This document shows positions 10,123 through 19,449 of a DNA stretch of 64,000 nt, piece by piece. Source of the DNA: DASXKD01 sp963734725 (GTDB lineage: Bacteria > Actinomycetota > Actinomycetes > Streptosporangiales > Streptosporangiaceae); contig CAVTIX010000020.1 of the NCBI GenBank assembly GCA_963734725.1, forward strand, positions 1 to 64,000. Direction: 5' to 3'. A model generated the notes under the pieces. The model was given only the letters and a program-made list of their open reading frames with translations, was not told the origin of the DNA and ran no database searches. How positions within the stretch are numbered: the first letter of the stretch is position 1; each line of letters opens with the position of its first letter. A program made the translations under genes and the position numbers.

Positions 10123-10662
10123 TCACGCCCGCCGGGCGCGTATCGCCTGCCCGTGCGGGTCACTCGGCGGGCACATCGCCGCCTCCGCGACCTGCCGCTC
10201 GGCCTGCCGCGGCATGCCGCGGACCAGGATAATGAGCACAACCGCGATCGCGGCACCGACGATGTCACCGACGACGTATACGCTCCACCCGGTGAAGTCC
10301 CCGCTGACGATATCGGGCCCCAGCGTGCGGGCCGGATTCATCGAGGCGCCGCTGATCGGGCTGGCGAACAGGCCGAGCAGGGCCATGGTCGCGCCCACCG
10401 CGATCGCGGCATTGTGCCCGATGCTGCGAGACCCCGGCGCCGTGTTGAGAATGACGCTCACCAGGATCGTGGTGAGGACGACCTCCATGACCAGCGACCG
10501 CCGCTCCCCGCCTGGGCTGGCGATCGGGTAAGTCGCGCCGACGCTGACATTGCCGAAAACGAGCGGCTGGAAGAGCGCGCCGCCGATGGCGCCGCCGAAC
10601 TGCGCCAGCCAGTAGGGGAGGACCCAGGCGCGCTCACTATCTACAGAGCGTAGTTGATTCAT
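10123..10662 (-). pseudogene. Aquaporin/MIP family channel, 5'-truncated
   Basis: The second half of a major intrinsic protein: PYWLAQFGGAIGGALFQPL, a helix LVMEVVLTTILVSVIL, then GHNAAIAVGATMALLGLF, the second NPA loop SGASMNPARTLGPDIV, and a last helix ending VLIILVRGMPRQ. Only about 180 residues remain, against 230-270 for the family, and the first NPA motif with its two helices is absent. Homology begins abruptly near 10645. The MNQ start at 10662 is only the first ATG, not a likely natural start. An MIP half-channel cannot form a pore alone. The break lies at the edge of the lower-GC polysaccharide region, which suggests an insertion or deletion point. Confidence 0.8.
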
Positions 10663-10976
10663 GACGCCAGGCTCGAGCACTGGACAAATGGCTTGGCAGA
10701 TACTTACGCTGGCCATTGGTTGTCCCCACGTCGGGGCGAGGGTGCAGGCCAAAACAAATGGGGAGCAAGTCGCCGGCCGATTGTGCCTGCGCGACACGAT
10801 CCGGCTTCTTGCTCGCGTGCTGGTTAAGAGGTTTACCTTCTCTTTACCTGTTCGCTTTGGGGTCGTTACCTCGAAGGAAGACTGCGACAGGTGGGTGCAG
10901 CAGCAGCGCGGAGCGTGCCGGAGCGGCCGTCGCGGGCACGGCGGCAGCGCCATATCCGGTATTTCACCAGGCTGAC

Positions 10977-11036
10977 CCGGTTTGCCGGGCGAAGCACGCC
11001 GCCGAGCCGGTTCACTGGGCGAAGCGCGCCGCTGAC
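10977..11036 (+). repeat. 30-bp imperfect tandem repeat, two units
   Basis: Units 10977-11006 and 11007-11036 both begin CCGGTT and share GGGCGAAGC.CGCCGC.GA; 22 or more of 30 positions match. A shorter related piece (10956-10976) precedes them. In one frame the units code for ten-residue repeats of the form PV..AK.AA(E/D), but no start or family supports a protein. It lies 50 bases upstream of the GT2 gene. Confidence 0.6.
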
Positions 11037-11085
11037 CAAGAAATGGCTGTCGCCCCTTATTCGCCTGGAATCATGAGGAGCCATG

Positions 11086-12045
11086 ATGTCTCAGGCCGGT
11101 TTGGATCTACCTTGGCCACGGGTATCCGTGGTCGTTCCGACATTGAATGAAGCAAGGAACCTGCCATACGTTTTCTCCCGGATTCCCGCGGACGTCCACG
11201 AGGTGATCGTGGTGGACGGGCACTCGGTGGACGGCACGATAGCTGTGGCCCGCCAGCTACGGCCGGACGTCCGGGTAGTGCAGCAGTCTCGCTGGGGAAA
11301 GGGGAATGCGCTAGCCTGCGGGTTCGAAGCTGCGACCGGTGACGTCATAGCCATGGTGGACGCGGACGGCTCGACGGATCCCAGTGAGATCCCGAAGTTC
11401 GTGCACGCGCTTATAAACGGGGCGGACTTCGCAAAGGGAACAAGGTTTGCCGCAGGCGGCGGCAGCGGTGACATCACGCGGCTGCGCAGCGTTGGTAACC
11501 GCGCGCTCGTTGCGGTAGTCAATCTCTGCCATGGAACGCACTACTCAGACCTCTGCTACGGATTCAACGTGTTCTGGCAGAAGCACGTACCGGTGCTGAA
11601 CCTCGACGTCACCTCTCCTCCTTCACTCAGGGGTGATGGGAGGTTGTGGGGTGACGGCTTCGAGATCGAGACGCTGATACATATGCGGGTAGCGGAGGAA
11701 GGCCTCCGCGTCGCTGAAGTTCCGAGCTTCGAGCATCCCAGGATCCACGGGGTAAGCAACCTTGACGCCTTCAGTGATGGGCTTCGCGTGCTGACGACCA
11801 TCCTGGTCGAACGCCGCCGCGCCCTCCGCCGTCACCGTTCCCGTTGTGGTGCGTCGGGCGTACGAACGGTCGCGACACCGGCCCGCGGCCTTCTTCACAC
11901 GGAGACGGCACTCGTGCGCGTGCTTTACGTCCTGCACTCCATGGAGCACGGCTGGCCGTTCATACACTGGGCGAGATCACCGAGTATCCGGTCACGGGCC
12001 GCCGTTTCCTCCGGCCGGAGCCACCGTCGGACACTGCATCTCTAG
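11086..12045 (+). CDS. Family 2 glycosyltransferase (DPM1/polyprenyl-phosphate type)
   Basis: Transfers a sugar from a nucleotide donor, probably to a polyprenyl phosphate or a nascent glycan, on the cytosolic face of the membrane. GT-A fold signs: RVSVVVPTLNEARNLPYVF, EVIVVDGHSVDGT, RWGKGNALACGFEAATGDVI, and the metal-binding AMVDADGSTDPSEI. The first 255 residues match the family. The tail after RALRRHRSR seems to be read-through into a remnant that follows. ATG at 11086 is preferred over ATG at 11083 because GAGGAG then has a 5-base spacer. There is no membrane segment. First gene of the polysaccharide region, and lower in G+C than lon. Confidence 0.85.
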   Translation: MSQAGLDLPWPRVSVVVPTLNEARNLPYVFSRIPADVHEVIVVDGHSVDGTIAVARQLRPDVRVVQQSRWGKGNALACGFEAATGDVIAMVDADGSTDPSEIPKFVHALINGADFAKGTRFAAGGGSGDITRLRSVGNRALVAVVNLCHGTHYSDLCYGFNVFWQKHVPVLNLDVTSPPSLRGDGRLWGDGFEIETLIHMRVAEEGLRVAEVPSFEHPRIHGVSNLDAFSDGLRVLTTILVERRRALRRHRSRCGASGVRTVATPARGLLHTETALVRVLYVLHSMEHGWPFIHWARSPSIRSRAAVSSGRSHRRTLHL

Positions 12046-12091
12046 TCGCTGTGAAATACAGTATCGGTACCCAGTTGCTGAGGGGTGAGTG
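11914..12091 (+). pseudogene. Possible N-terminal scrap of a GT4 glycosyltransferase
   Basis: From GTG 11914 the frame reads VRVLYVLHSMEHG, like the first strand of a GT-B glycosyltransferase. After a shift near 11955 another frame reads AVHTLGEITEYPV, which would be the next helix. Nothing recognisable follows, and the stretch ends at the start of the cupin gene. It overlaps the 3' end of the GT2 frame. Only about 60 codons are left and the call rests on two short segments. Confidence 0.3.
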
Positions 12092-13018
12092 ATGGGGGCA
12101 CGACCACCAGGGCAGACGATAGGGCGGATTCCATTCGACGATGCGTTCCCAGGGGGATCTGTTGGATTCGCCCATGACCTCCACCTCGATGACCGCCTGA
12201 CCCTCGCGGCTGTCGCCGATCTCGCCGACCGGCTGCCGCGTCGATCAGTGATCGCCGACGCGGCGGCGCAGCCCCTTCTGGCTCCTCAAGGGGGTCCGCC
12301 GCGGGGTGCCCTGGAACGACCGGGCGACGTCATACGCGATTTGAACAACGCAAGCGCCTGGCTCACCCTGACCAACGTGGAAGACGATCCCGGCATGGCA
12401 GAGCTTATGAACACTCAGCTCGACCAGCTCGAGTCCGGGATGAGCGCCAAGCGGGGCAAGCGGGTCAAGATGCGCAAACGGGTGGCATTCGTCTTTGTTT
12501 CCTCCCCCAGTTCGGTCACGCCGGTCCACTTCGATATCGAGCACAGCCTGTTGATGCAGGTAAGCGGCTACAAGACCGTCAGCATCGGGCGCTGGGAGAG
12601 CGATACGGCTCGACGGCACGAGTTCGACAGGTACTGGGATGGCTCCCATGGGCGGATCGAGACTCTGCAGCCGGAGGAGGCCGCATACACCATGACGCCA
12701 GGGCGGGCGGTGTACATACCTCCCGGCACGCCGCACTGGGTGCATAACGGTCCCGACGTTTCGTTGTCGGTGACCCTCACATACTTCACCGCTGCCACCG
12801 TTCGAGAGAACCGCGTTGAGGACTTCAACGCGCACCTTCGACGGCGGCGCCTGAAGCCACGGGAGCCGGGACATTCCGCCACCGTTGACATAGCCAAGTC
12901 CTGCGCGATGGGCGCTTGGGCCATGGGACGACGTCTTCGGCCCGCCGCGGCCGGCACGAAGCACCGGGACAGCCAGGCTGTTGCTGATGAAGCGGGCTAC
13001 CGGGTGGAGGGGAGTTAG
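12092..13018 (+). CDS. JmjC/cupin-like domain protein
   Basis: 308 residues, ATG at 12092 with GAGGGG 6 bases upstream. The segment VTPVHFDIEHSLLMQVSG holds an HxD pair (His146, Asp148), and YIPPGTPHWVHNG supplies the later His, which together form the Fe(II) site of JmjC-like 2-oxoglutarate oxygenases. Such proteins are often found beside glycosyltransferases in exopolysaccharide regions, but their substrates are mostly unknown. The N-terminal 50 residues (DDAFPGGSVGFAHDL) look like the usual leader of this subgroup. No signal peptide or membrane segment. It is convergent with the acyltransferase gene, stops only 4 bases apart. Confidence 0.75.
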   Translation: MGARPPGQTIGRIPFDDAFPGGSVGFAHDLHLDDRLTLAAVADLADRLPRRSVIADAAAQPLLAPQGGPPRGALERPGDVIRDLNNASAWLTLTNVEDDPGMAELMNTQLDQLESGMSAKRGKRVKMRKRVAFVFVSSPSSVTPVHFDIEHSLLMQVSGYKTVSIGRWESDTARRHEFDRYWDGSHGRIETLQPEEAAYTMTPGRAVYIPPGTPHWVHNGPDVSLSVTLTYFTAATVRENRVEDFNAHLRRRRLKPREPGHSATVDIAKSCAMGAWAMGRRLRPAAAGTKHRDSQAVADEAGYRVEGS

Positions 13019-13022
13019 ACAG

Positions 13023-14078
13023 TTAGGCTTTCCGCTGGCCGATGGTGGATCTCCCGAAGCGAACGCGCCGGCTCGCTATCTGCGTGACTTGGAATGTCGC
13101 CGCGCTTGTTACGCCTCCGAGTCGGCCCACAGCCCCCTTGCCCGCTACTAGCCTCAACACCTCTCGACGGTCCGCCGTGAACCGTCCTTTATAGGGCTCG
13201 TCGCCTCGGAGGAAATCCACTTCGCTGAAGCCTCGAGCACATGCGTCGTCGATGATGGCGGCGAGCAGGACGATCGTCGCATCCCGCCAGCGGCGATCGG
13301 TCAGCCGGGCGCTTTGATACAGGCTCATCCGGCCAGCCACCTCGAACGCCGTCACGATGGCGACCACCAGGTTGTCGCTGCGGAGTTCGTGGACGACCAC
13401 CTCATCGGCCGTGCAGCCACCAGCGAATCCGGCCGCGAAGCGGTCGAAGACAGGAAGGAAGTTGGAGCGGCCTCCCCACTGGGACTTGTGGAGCTCACGC
13501 AGGATGTCGAGGCGTTGCAGGACTGCCCGGCCTCGGATCGTCTGGTGCGTGACTCCTTCGGCCGCCAGGCGCTTGGCGGAGACGCGGAGGTTCTTGCGGA
13601 ATTGCGGGGACAGGGTGGCCCGGTAAGCCTCTGGACTGTCAGGCAAGGGCGTGAAGGGGGCCACGGACACGGGCTCACGGCGGACGCGGCCGGGCAGAGC
13701 TTCGATCAAGCGTGACCCGGCCCGGATGCCCTTGAGGTCCAAGAGGCGCTCACCAGGGCGACACAGCCAGTCCCGGAGGAGGCTGACCACCGCCGCCTCG
13801 TGGCCGGGGGCGGCGAGCAGGTCGAGATGGTCCGGGCACAGCGACCCGTCTCCCATCATCCGAACGCTGAGCATCGGGCGGCGCTTTTCCAAGGCGAGGC
13901 CACCGAGGAGGCGCGCCCCGTCAACAACCAGAAGGAAATGACGACCAGGTCCACCGGCCCCGGTCAGCCACCACGATCGCAGGAAGGGCGACGGAAGCGG
14001 GGAAGAATCCACCAGTTGATCCCACTGCGCAGCCCACCCGTTGAGGTGGGGGACGTCGAGCAAGGTGGGCGGAGGCAC
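13023..14078 (-). CDS. GNAT-fold acyltransferase of the CelD/BioF2-like family
   Basis: 351 residues, GTG at 14078. The pattern SPFLRSWWLTG at the N-terminus, the central LSPQFRKNLRVSAKRLAAEG, then the long C-terminal GNAT domain with FDRFAAGFAGG, VAIVTAFEVAGRMSLYQSA and FLRGDEPYKGRFTADRRE matches the acetyltransferase family often called CelD or BcsL. Members modify or help assemble extracellular polysaccharides. The DEPYK and preceding FxEVDFLRG motif are the most diagnostic. The Shine-Dalgarno match is weak (GAGA). Convergent with the cupin gene. The acyl donor and acceptor are unknown. Confidence 0.8.
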   Translation of the reverse strand: MPPPTLLDVPHLNGWAAQWDQLVDSSPLPSPFLRSWWLTGAGGPGRHFLLVVDGARLLGGLALEKRRPMLSVRMMGDGSLCPDHLDLLAAPGHEAAVVSLLRDWLCRPGERLLDLKGIRAGSRLIEALPGRVRREPVSVAPFTPLPDSPEAYRATLSPQFRKNLRVSAKRLAAEGVTHQTIRGRAVLQRLDILRELHKSQWGGRSNFLPVFDRFAAGFAGGCTADEVVVHELRSDNLVVAIVTAFEVAGRMSLYQSARLTDRRWRDATIVLLAAIIDDACARGFSEVDFLRGDEPYKGRFTADRREVLRLVAGKGAVGRLGGVTSAATFQVTQIASRRVRFGRSTIGQRKA

Positions 14079-14797
14079 TATCGGATCTCGCCCCGTGTGA
14101 TCGCGATCGGGAAGGGGTCGGATCTCACGCCGCCAATCTTCCCACGACCGGCTCTGACAATGTCACGCAGGGCGGAACCGGACTTCTCGGGCAAGGTCGG
14201 CGCATTGCCGACATCGAGGCCGTGCCGGCTATTTGGAACGCGAAGGCTCAAAGATACCCATGGGAGAGTAACGAGCTGCCGTGCCCATGAGCTGCTTCGC
14301 AGATCCATCGCCTGCCCCACCGCCATGTGTTGTCGTGCACCAGCCCACGGACGGCAAGGCCTCTTTGGCTGGACGCAGGGAGCGGCTCCTTCTATTGGCC
14401 GTGCGCGACCGGACCTCAACAGGCTGACTCCAAGTCCTCCAGTATGTCAGGGGATGCCACCTCGGAAGGCGCATCCTCCGGCGGTCCTGCACTCAGGCCA
14501 CGATCGCTGTCTCATTGGCGACGACCCAGAGGAAACTAGTTGCGAAGGCCCTCTCCGGCTAGATGACACAAAGCAGATGATCTTCGACGACCGGTTCCGG
14601 CAAGCGCCACATCACGCTGAGCGGCAGGACGATCACAAATTGGCAACCGCGACTGTAACATAAGGCAAGATAGTCACATCTGAATCAACTGCCCCACACA
14701 CCACTTCCGTTGAACGTGAACTCGCGAACAGGTCACATATCGCGAACCGGCCTCTTTCGGAATCCTGTGCTGGCATGGTACTTTTCCCTTCAAGCAC
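14079..14797. other. Long intergenic region without recognised gene
   Basis: About 720 bases between two divergent genes. I found no family in any frame. Open frames present are short, lack ribosome sites and look like chance. The part from about 14640 is clearly poorer in G+C than anything else nearby and leads into the promoter at 14798. Foreign or decayed DNA is likely. Confidence 0.5.
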
Positions 14798-14827
14798 TTG
14801 ACAAAACGGGCTGAGCCATTTTATGAA
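14798..14827 (+). promoter_or_regulatory. Sigma70-like promoter of the second GT2 gene
   Basis: TTGACA at 14798-14803 is a perfect -35. TATGAA at 14822-14827 gives an 18-base spacer (or TTATGA with 17). Transcription would start near 14834, leaving a leader of about 65 bases before the TTG start at 14898. Confidence 0.6.
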
Positions 14828-14897
14828 GCCGGTTGCGGTCGGCAGTGTCAGGCGAATTGCACTAGCGCATCGCGAAACCTAGTTATAAGGAAGAGAT

Positions 14898-15884
14898 TTG
14901 GACGAGTATTCGACGGCCATGAGGAGTTTTCCTTCGGTATCGGTAGTCATCCCGGCGTATTCGATGGATCGCTGGGATAGCCTGCGTGAGGCGGTGGCGT
15001 CGGTCCGGGCGCAGACCCTCCAGGTGCTTGAGACGGTGATAGTGATTGATCATCATCCCGAGTTGATGGCTAAGGCTGCCGGTGAGCTGCCGGGGGTCAC
15101 GGTGATCGCTAGCGCGGGCAGCCGCGGGGCCTCCGGTGCGCGCAATACAGGAGCGGCGGCATCGCGAGGAGAGATGCTGGCGTTCCTGGACGATGACGCT
15201 ATCGCTTCCCCCAATTGGCTGGAATCTCTGCTGCAACACTTTGAAGACCCTAAGGTGGTGGGCGCGGGCGGTCGACTGGAGCCGTTGTGGGAGACGCGCC
15301 GACCGCAGTGGTTCCCTCAGGAGTTCGACTGGGCAGTCGGCTGCTCCTACCTGGGAATGCCTGAAAGGGCTACCACGGTGAGGAACGTCTGGAGCAACAC
15401 TATGGCCATACGCCGACAGGCTTTCGACGCGGTTGGCGGTTTCCGCGATGGCTTCGGGAAGATTGGTGCCTGGTCTCGTCCTGAAGATACCGACCTGTGC
15501 CTGCGGACGGCAGAATGCTATGGTGGGGGAACCTGGATCTATGAGCCGAACGCAATCGTCGGCCACCACGTCTCGGTGGAACGCACCGCCCTCAGCTATT
15601 TCCTCAGAAGATGTTATTACGAAGGTCAAGGTAAAGCAACATTGGCCTCCCTGAATGGTACTAGCGAAAGCATCTCTACAGAACGGCGATACGCGCGATA
15701 TGTGCTGCCGTCTGGGATTGTTCGTGGGCTGCGGGAAACGACTCGCGGAGACGCTTCAGGTGTGGCGCGCAGCTTCGCCATTGTAGCGGGTACATCATTC
15801 GCCATCGCCGGCTTCCTTGCTAATCGTGCAGTTGGGTACGTGGCGGCACGCCATAGGCCGGGCGGCCGGGCGCCGCTTCGGTGA
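14898..15884 (+). CDS. Family 2 glycosyltransferase
   Basis: 328 residues. TTG at 14898 is taken as start because AGGAAGAG lies just upstream; an internal ATG at 14919 has no ribosome site. GT-A motifs: VSVVIPAYSMDRWDSL, TVIVIDHHPEL, GASGARNTGAAASRGEMLAF followed by the metal-binding DDDA, and a later ARPED-like segment WSRPEDTDLCLR, the usual acceptor-side acidic motif. The C-terminus has a hydrophobic stretch (FAIVAGTSFAIAGFLA) that could anchor it to the membrane. The sugar is not predictable. The gene is convergent with, and as read here overlaps, the frameshifted GT4 gene. Confidence 0.87.
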   Translation: MDEYSTAMRSFPSVSVVIPAYSMDRWDSLREAVASVRAQTLQVLETVIVIDHHPELMAKAAGELPGVTVIASAGSRGASGARNTGAAASRGEMLAFLDDDAIASPNWLESLLQHFEDPKVVGAGGRLEPLWETRRPQWFPQEFDWAVGCSYLGMPERATTVRNVWSNTMAIRRQAFDAVGGFRDGFGKIGAWSRPEDTDLCLRTAECYGGGTWIYEPNAIVGHHVSVERTALSYFLRRCYYEGQGKATLASLNGTSESISTERRYARYVLPSGIVRGLRETTRGDASGVARSFAIVAGTSFAIAGFLANRAVGYVAARHRPGGRAPLR

Positions 15885-17159
15885 CGATGCGGCGTCTGGT
15901 AAGTCGACATTGAATAAGACCATGGAACGCCTGGTGCAACTGGCATCCAGTGCGTTGCTAGAACGTTATTCAAAACGCCGCATAATCGAGAAGGAGAAAA
16001 GCCCGCGGGCGGCGCGAGCCGCCCGGCCGACGTCAGGTAAACCTGCGCGAGTTGGTCGGCACAGGAATTCCACGTCGGTAGCTCGGCAGGATCCACCAGG
16101 CAAGGCGACGACATCGCCTCGACTATGTCACGGGCGACCCTGGCCGCAGGCGCACCCGGAGTCACTCCACGAACCCATCCATCTGCGACAAGCTCACCGA
16201 TGCCGGCTACGTCATAGCCGACGACCGGACGCCCGGCACTCAACGCCTCCATCACCGCTACAGGGTGTGCCTCATAGTCCGATAGCGCGGCCACGACGCT
16301 CGACTTGGCCAGGGCTTCAGCCATAGCGCCGCGATCCGCAGACGGTAGGGCGGTAACGGTCACCCGGTCAGAGACACCGAGCCGCCGAGCGAGTTCCCGC
16401 AGTTCGGGCTCGTACGGGCCACTTCCGATCACGACTAGATGGGCCCTCGGAACGTCGCGCACAACATGCGGCAGGGCCTCGATGACTCTGTGATGGCCCT
16501 TGTATCGCTCCAGTCGGCCGCTGGACACGATTCGGCCCGGTATGGCGACAGTCCCCGCGGGAGGCGGTGGCAACGTGCCGCCATTGCGGATCACGGTAAC
16601 GGGTTTGCCTCTCAGGCGGGCCTGCTCGGACAGGGTCTGGGCCTCGAACCGGCTCACACCGACGAGCGACACCGCGTTTCGCAGCAGCAGCCCGGCCAGC
16701 CGCCACTGAGTGGATCGCAGCGCGTTACGGTGCCACAGCGAGTGCCCACCAGTGTGGAAGGTTACGAGGTAGGGCGTGCCCGGCACGCCATGCGGCGAGC
16801 ATCGCCAACACCGGTACGGGTGTATGAATCCCTTGGCAGTGCACGAGATCCCAGCGGTCACGCTGCCCAACGACGGCAGCGATCCGCGGCGCGAGGTAGT
16901 AGTCCCGGCCGGGCGGCCAGGAAGGAACGCGCAGCACCCTGATGCCATCGAGAACTTCATCGCGGGGAAGCCTGCGGGTCCGGTCAGTCGCGAGCACGGT
17001 GATGTCGAAGCCTTCGCGCGCCGTCAGCCGCCGCGCGACCTCGTAGACGTGCGTCTCGATCCCACCCAGCTCGGGCAGGTAACGCGTGCACACCATGAGG
17101 ACGCGCAGGGTTTTATCCGGCGGCAGCCTCGTCCCGTCGCCGGAAGCGGCCGCCACCAT
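15626..17159 (-). pseudogene. GT4 glycosyltransferase, one frameshift
   Basis: Minus strand, ATG at 17159 with AGAGG 7 bases before it, 25 bases after the previous GT4 gene, so probably the second gene of an operon. The N-terminal half reads LRVLMVCTRYLPELGGIETHV, the GT-B opening, up to LAMLAAWRAG. One extra G near 16786 shifts the frame; the rest continues TPYLVTFHTGGHS, VTVIRNG, SSGRLERYKGHHRVIEAL and SDYEAHPVAVMEALSAGRPVVG, with the donor-binding E-x7-E. Recognisable protein ends near 16030. The frame then runs on to 15626, 258 bases into the opposing GT2 gene, so a true stop was probably also lost. The extra G lies in a G run and may be a read error. Confidence 0.8.
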
Positions 17160-17184
17160 CACATTGCCTCTGTAATGCTGTGGC

Positions 17185-18486
17185 TCACCATGCCGCCCAC
17201 CTGTGCAGCGGTCGCCTCGGCTGTTGCGTTGCGGGAGGTTGGGGGGCGACCCGCGCATAGACGGCTTCGAGCCGCTCTGCGACTGCGGAAGCTGTGAACG
17301 CGCGCACCCTCTCCAGCGCGCCTGCGCCGAGCTGGGTTCGCAGACCGCCATCCGCAAGCACGCGGCCCATGGCCGCCGCGAGCTCACGATCGTTCCCCGG
17401 AGGCACGAGCAGCCCGCTCTCTCCGTCGACGATGAGGTTGACTATCCCGCCGATCGATGTCGTGATCACGGGACGCCCGGCGGCCATCGCCTCAAGGACC
17501 GTGGTCGGGCATGCATCAGGAACAACCGAAGGCAAGACAGCGAAGAGGCAACGCCGGAACGCGGCCAAGACGTGTTCATGCGGCCAGTCCAGGTGCACCT
17601 CGGCCCCGGTAGGAAGCTGCGTCGGGGTGTCCGGCGTGCGTCGCCCGACAAGCATCAGCCGCGGACGATGCCTGCCGAGCGATTCGTAGGCGCGTAGCAG
17701 CGCTGGCACACCCTTCCTGGACGAGAGCTCGCCAACGAAGAGCAGAAAGTCTGCCTCAGGCAAGGCCGACGGAGCGCCGCTAACCACTTCCTCCGCCGGA
17801 TCGGCATTGGGCCGCACCACGGCTGAGTCAAGGACGAAGTTGGGGATAACGCTGCTGCCCGGGCCTTCCCGGATGTTGTTACCGATGGCGACGGCACGGC
17901 TTACGCTGACCACGTGATCAATGGCGTGGTCCTTCCATGGGCGCATCACCGCCGTGGCGGCCACGGTCATGGGACCCACCACACGGCCGTAGTGGGTGGT
18001 GGCGCACGGCAGGCAGCGTGCCATCGAAGGGCCCTCACAGACGGAGTCCGCGCGCATCAGCTGCTTCGTGGCACAGACTTGGCTGTAGTCGTGAAGTGTC
18101 AGCACGAGCCCAAAATGCGGCCCCCTGGCGGAGTGCCGCCGCAGCGCCAGCGCACTGTTGACGGCCCAGTTATGAGCGTGGATAACGTCCGGGCGCTCCC
18201 GACGGACGATCCGGGCCAGCTTGCGGACCCCGAGGGGATCCGGGACTGGTGGGTGGTGGAGACGGCCAGTCGAGTACACACCTGGCAGGCGCATGGCCAT
18301 GGTCGCGAACCTGTGCACGCGCACTCCCGATGGGAGCACCTCTTCGTCCACGACGCCAGCCATTTGCTGGGTAGCGACCGCGACCCCATGACCGCGGTCG
18401 GCGAGAGTGTTCGCGAGATTGAACACGTGCTGCTCCTCACCGCCGATGTCAGGCGGGAAGAACTGGGCGAGCAGGAGGATGCGCAT
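17185..18486 (-). CDS. GT4 glycosyltransferase
   Basis: 433 residues, ATG at 18486. GT-B fold of family GT4: RILLLAQFFPPDIGGEEQHV at the N-terminus, RPDVIHAHNWAVNSALAL in the acceptor half, VSVSRAVAIGN, then the donor domain with FLLFVGELSSRKGVPALL, DWPHEHVLAAFRRC and ACPTTVLEAMAAGRPVITT, with the conserved E-x7-E type Glu pair, and GLLVPPGNDREL. Probably adds a hexose to a lipid-linked glycan on the inner membrane face. Intact. Together with the next gene downstream it gives the pair of GT4 enzymes of this region. Confidence 0.9.
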   Translation of the reverse strand: MRILLLAQFFPPDIGGEEQHVFNLANTLADRGHGVAVATQQMAGVVDEEVLPSGVRVHRFATMAMRLPGVYSTGRLHHPPVPDPLGVRKLARIVRRERPDVIHAHNWAVNSALALRRHSARGPHFGLVLTLHDYSQVCATKQLMRADSVCEGPSMARCLPCATTHYGRVVGPMTVAATAVMRPWKDHAIDHVVSVSRAVAIGNNIREGPGSSVIPNFVLDSAVVRPNADPAEEVVSGAPSALPEADFLLFVGELSSRKGVPALLRAYESLGRHRPRLMLVGRRTPDTPTQLPTGAEVHLDWPHEHVLAAFRRCLFAVLPSVVPDACPTTVLEAMAAGRPVITTSIGGIVNLIVDGESGLLVPPGNDRELAAAMGRVLADGGLRTQLGAGALERVRAFTASAVAERLEAVYARVAPQPPATQQPRRPLHRWAAW

Positions 18487-18531
18487 TAGTCGGCCCCAGT
18501 CGTCAGCTCGAGGTTAGCCCGGGAACGACAG

Positions 18532-18939
18532 TCAGCACCGGCACACCGGACAACCGGTCCGCCGCGGGAGGCGAAGACCCGGTGGCGACTTCCGCCCGGA
18601 GCACTTGGACCGTTGGGTAGCGGCGATCTGCACGTTCATGCCGATAGCCGGCCTTGCGGAAGGTGCGGGATCGCCGTCCAGTCCCAGGTGGGCGCGATGG
18701 TCCCCGCTACCAGAGGCGGTACCGCCGCCGAGGATCTGGCGCGGGTCCGGGATGCAGTCCGCCAGGACCCGGCCGATGGCGGGGCGCAGCAGTTCCCACC
18801 GCCGGGACACGGTGGCCCGGGGGCAGTCGAAGATGTCCCTGGCGATCTCCTGGGTGATATTCGTGCTCATCAGGGTCACCACCATGGCTACTGACTTTGT
18901 ACTGGCCGATCGCCGCGGGCTACCGCCCGGCTTGGCCAC
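18532..18939 (-). mobile_element. Transposase remnant (HTH_Tnp_4 / DDE_Tnp_4, IS5-like)
   Basis: A minus-strand frame carries NITQEIARDIFDCPRATVSR and RWELLRPAIGRVLADCIPDP, which is the helix-turn-helix of IS5-group transposases, and then RPAIGMNVQIAAT, the start of the DDE domain. The stretch between, where the first catalytic Asp should be (an LVDGT-like motif), is in another frame and mostly lost, and nothing after AATQRSK is recognisable. No terminal inverted repeats were found. It is an old insertion between two glycan genes. Confidence 0.7.
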
Positions 18940-19019
18940 GTCCCCGGTGGTGGCCGCCCACGCGCGCGGCCGGCCCGGTCCGTTGCCCCTGGCGCAGCCC
19001 TGTCACAGCCTCCGGCCGC

Positions 19020-19081
19020 AACGGCTTCTCCCGGGGGTATCCCGCTCGTGTGACAGCACGGGATTCAAGAGAGAAGCCGTT
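19020..19081. repeat. Nested inverted repeat / hairpin near transposase remnant
   Basis: Outer arms AACGGCTTCTC (19020-19030) and GAGAAGCCGTT (19071-19081) pair perfectly over 11 bases; inside, ATCCCG (19039-19044) pairs with CGGGAT (19059-19064). The two stems are separated by bulges. No T run follows. It could be an IS end, a terminator for neither adjacent gene, or a structured RNA. Confidence 0.6.
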
Positions 19082-19449
19082 CTCATTGCCAGCCTGACAC
19101 GCCGGCAGATGCTAATTCACAGGCAAATCTGGACATGTAGAAAACATCACGGAATTACGGCCTCAACCGGCACTTATGAATAAGCCTCCGGGAGCCAGAC
19201 GTCGAGATGAGCGAGCCGGAAGCGCTGGTGAGCTTTGCCGCGGCGAAGCTCGGCGCCGCCAGGCCCAAATGCGTGTTGGTGACAGTAGCCTATTCTTGTC
19301 CTGGAAGCGGAGTCGAGGGGGTGCGCCACTCGCCGCTCTGAACGGCGGCCAGGATTCGAGTCTGGTGGCGTGCGCGGCCGGTCACGTACCCGGCAGTAGC
19401 CGTGCCAAGCGGCGCGGCTCTCCCAGTGGAAAGGGTGGCCCCTGGGCGC

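Noticed and set aside
14078..14419. A 113-codon minus-strand frame upstream of the acyltransferase
   Set aside because: No ribosome site, no hydrophobic or motif pattern and no known family; treated as non-coding.
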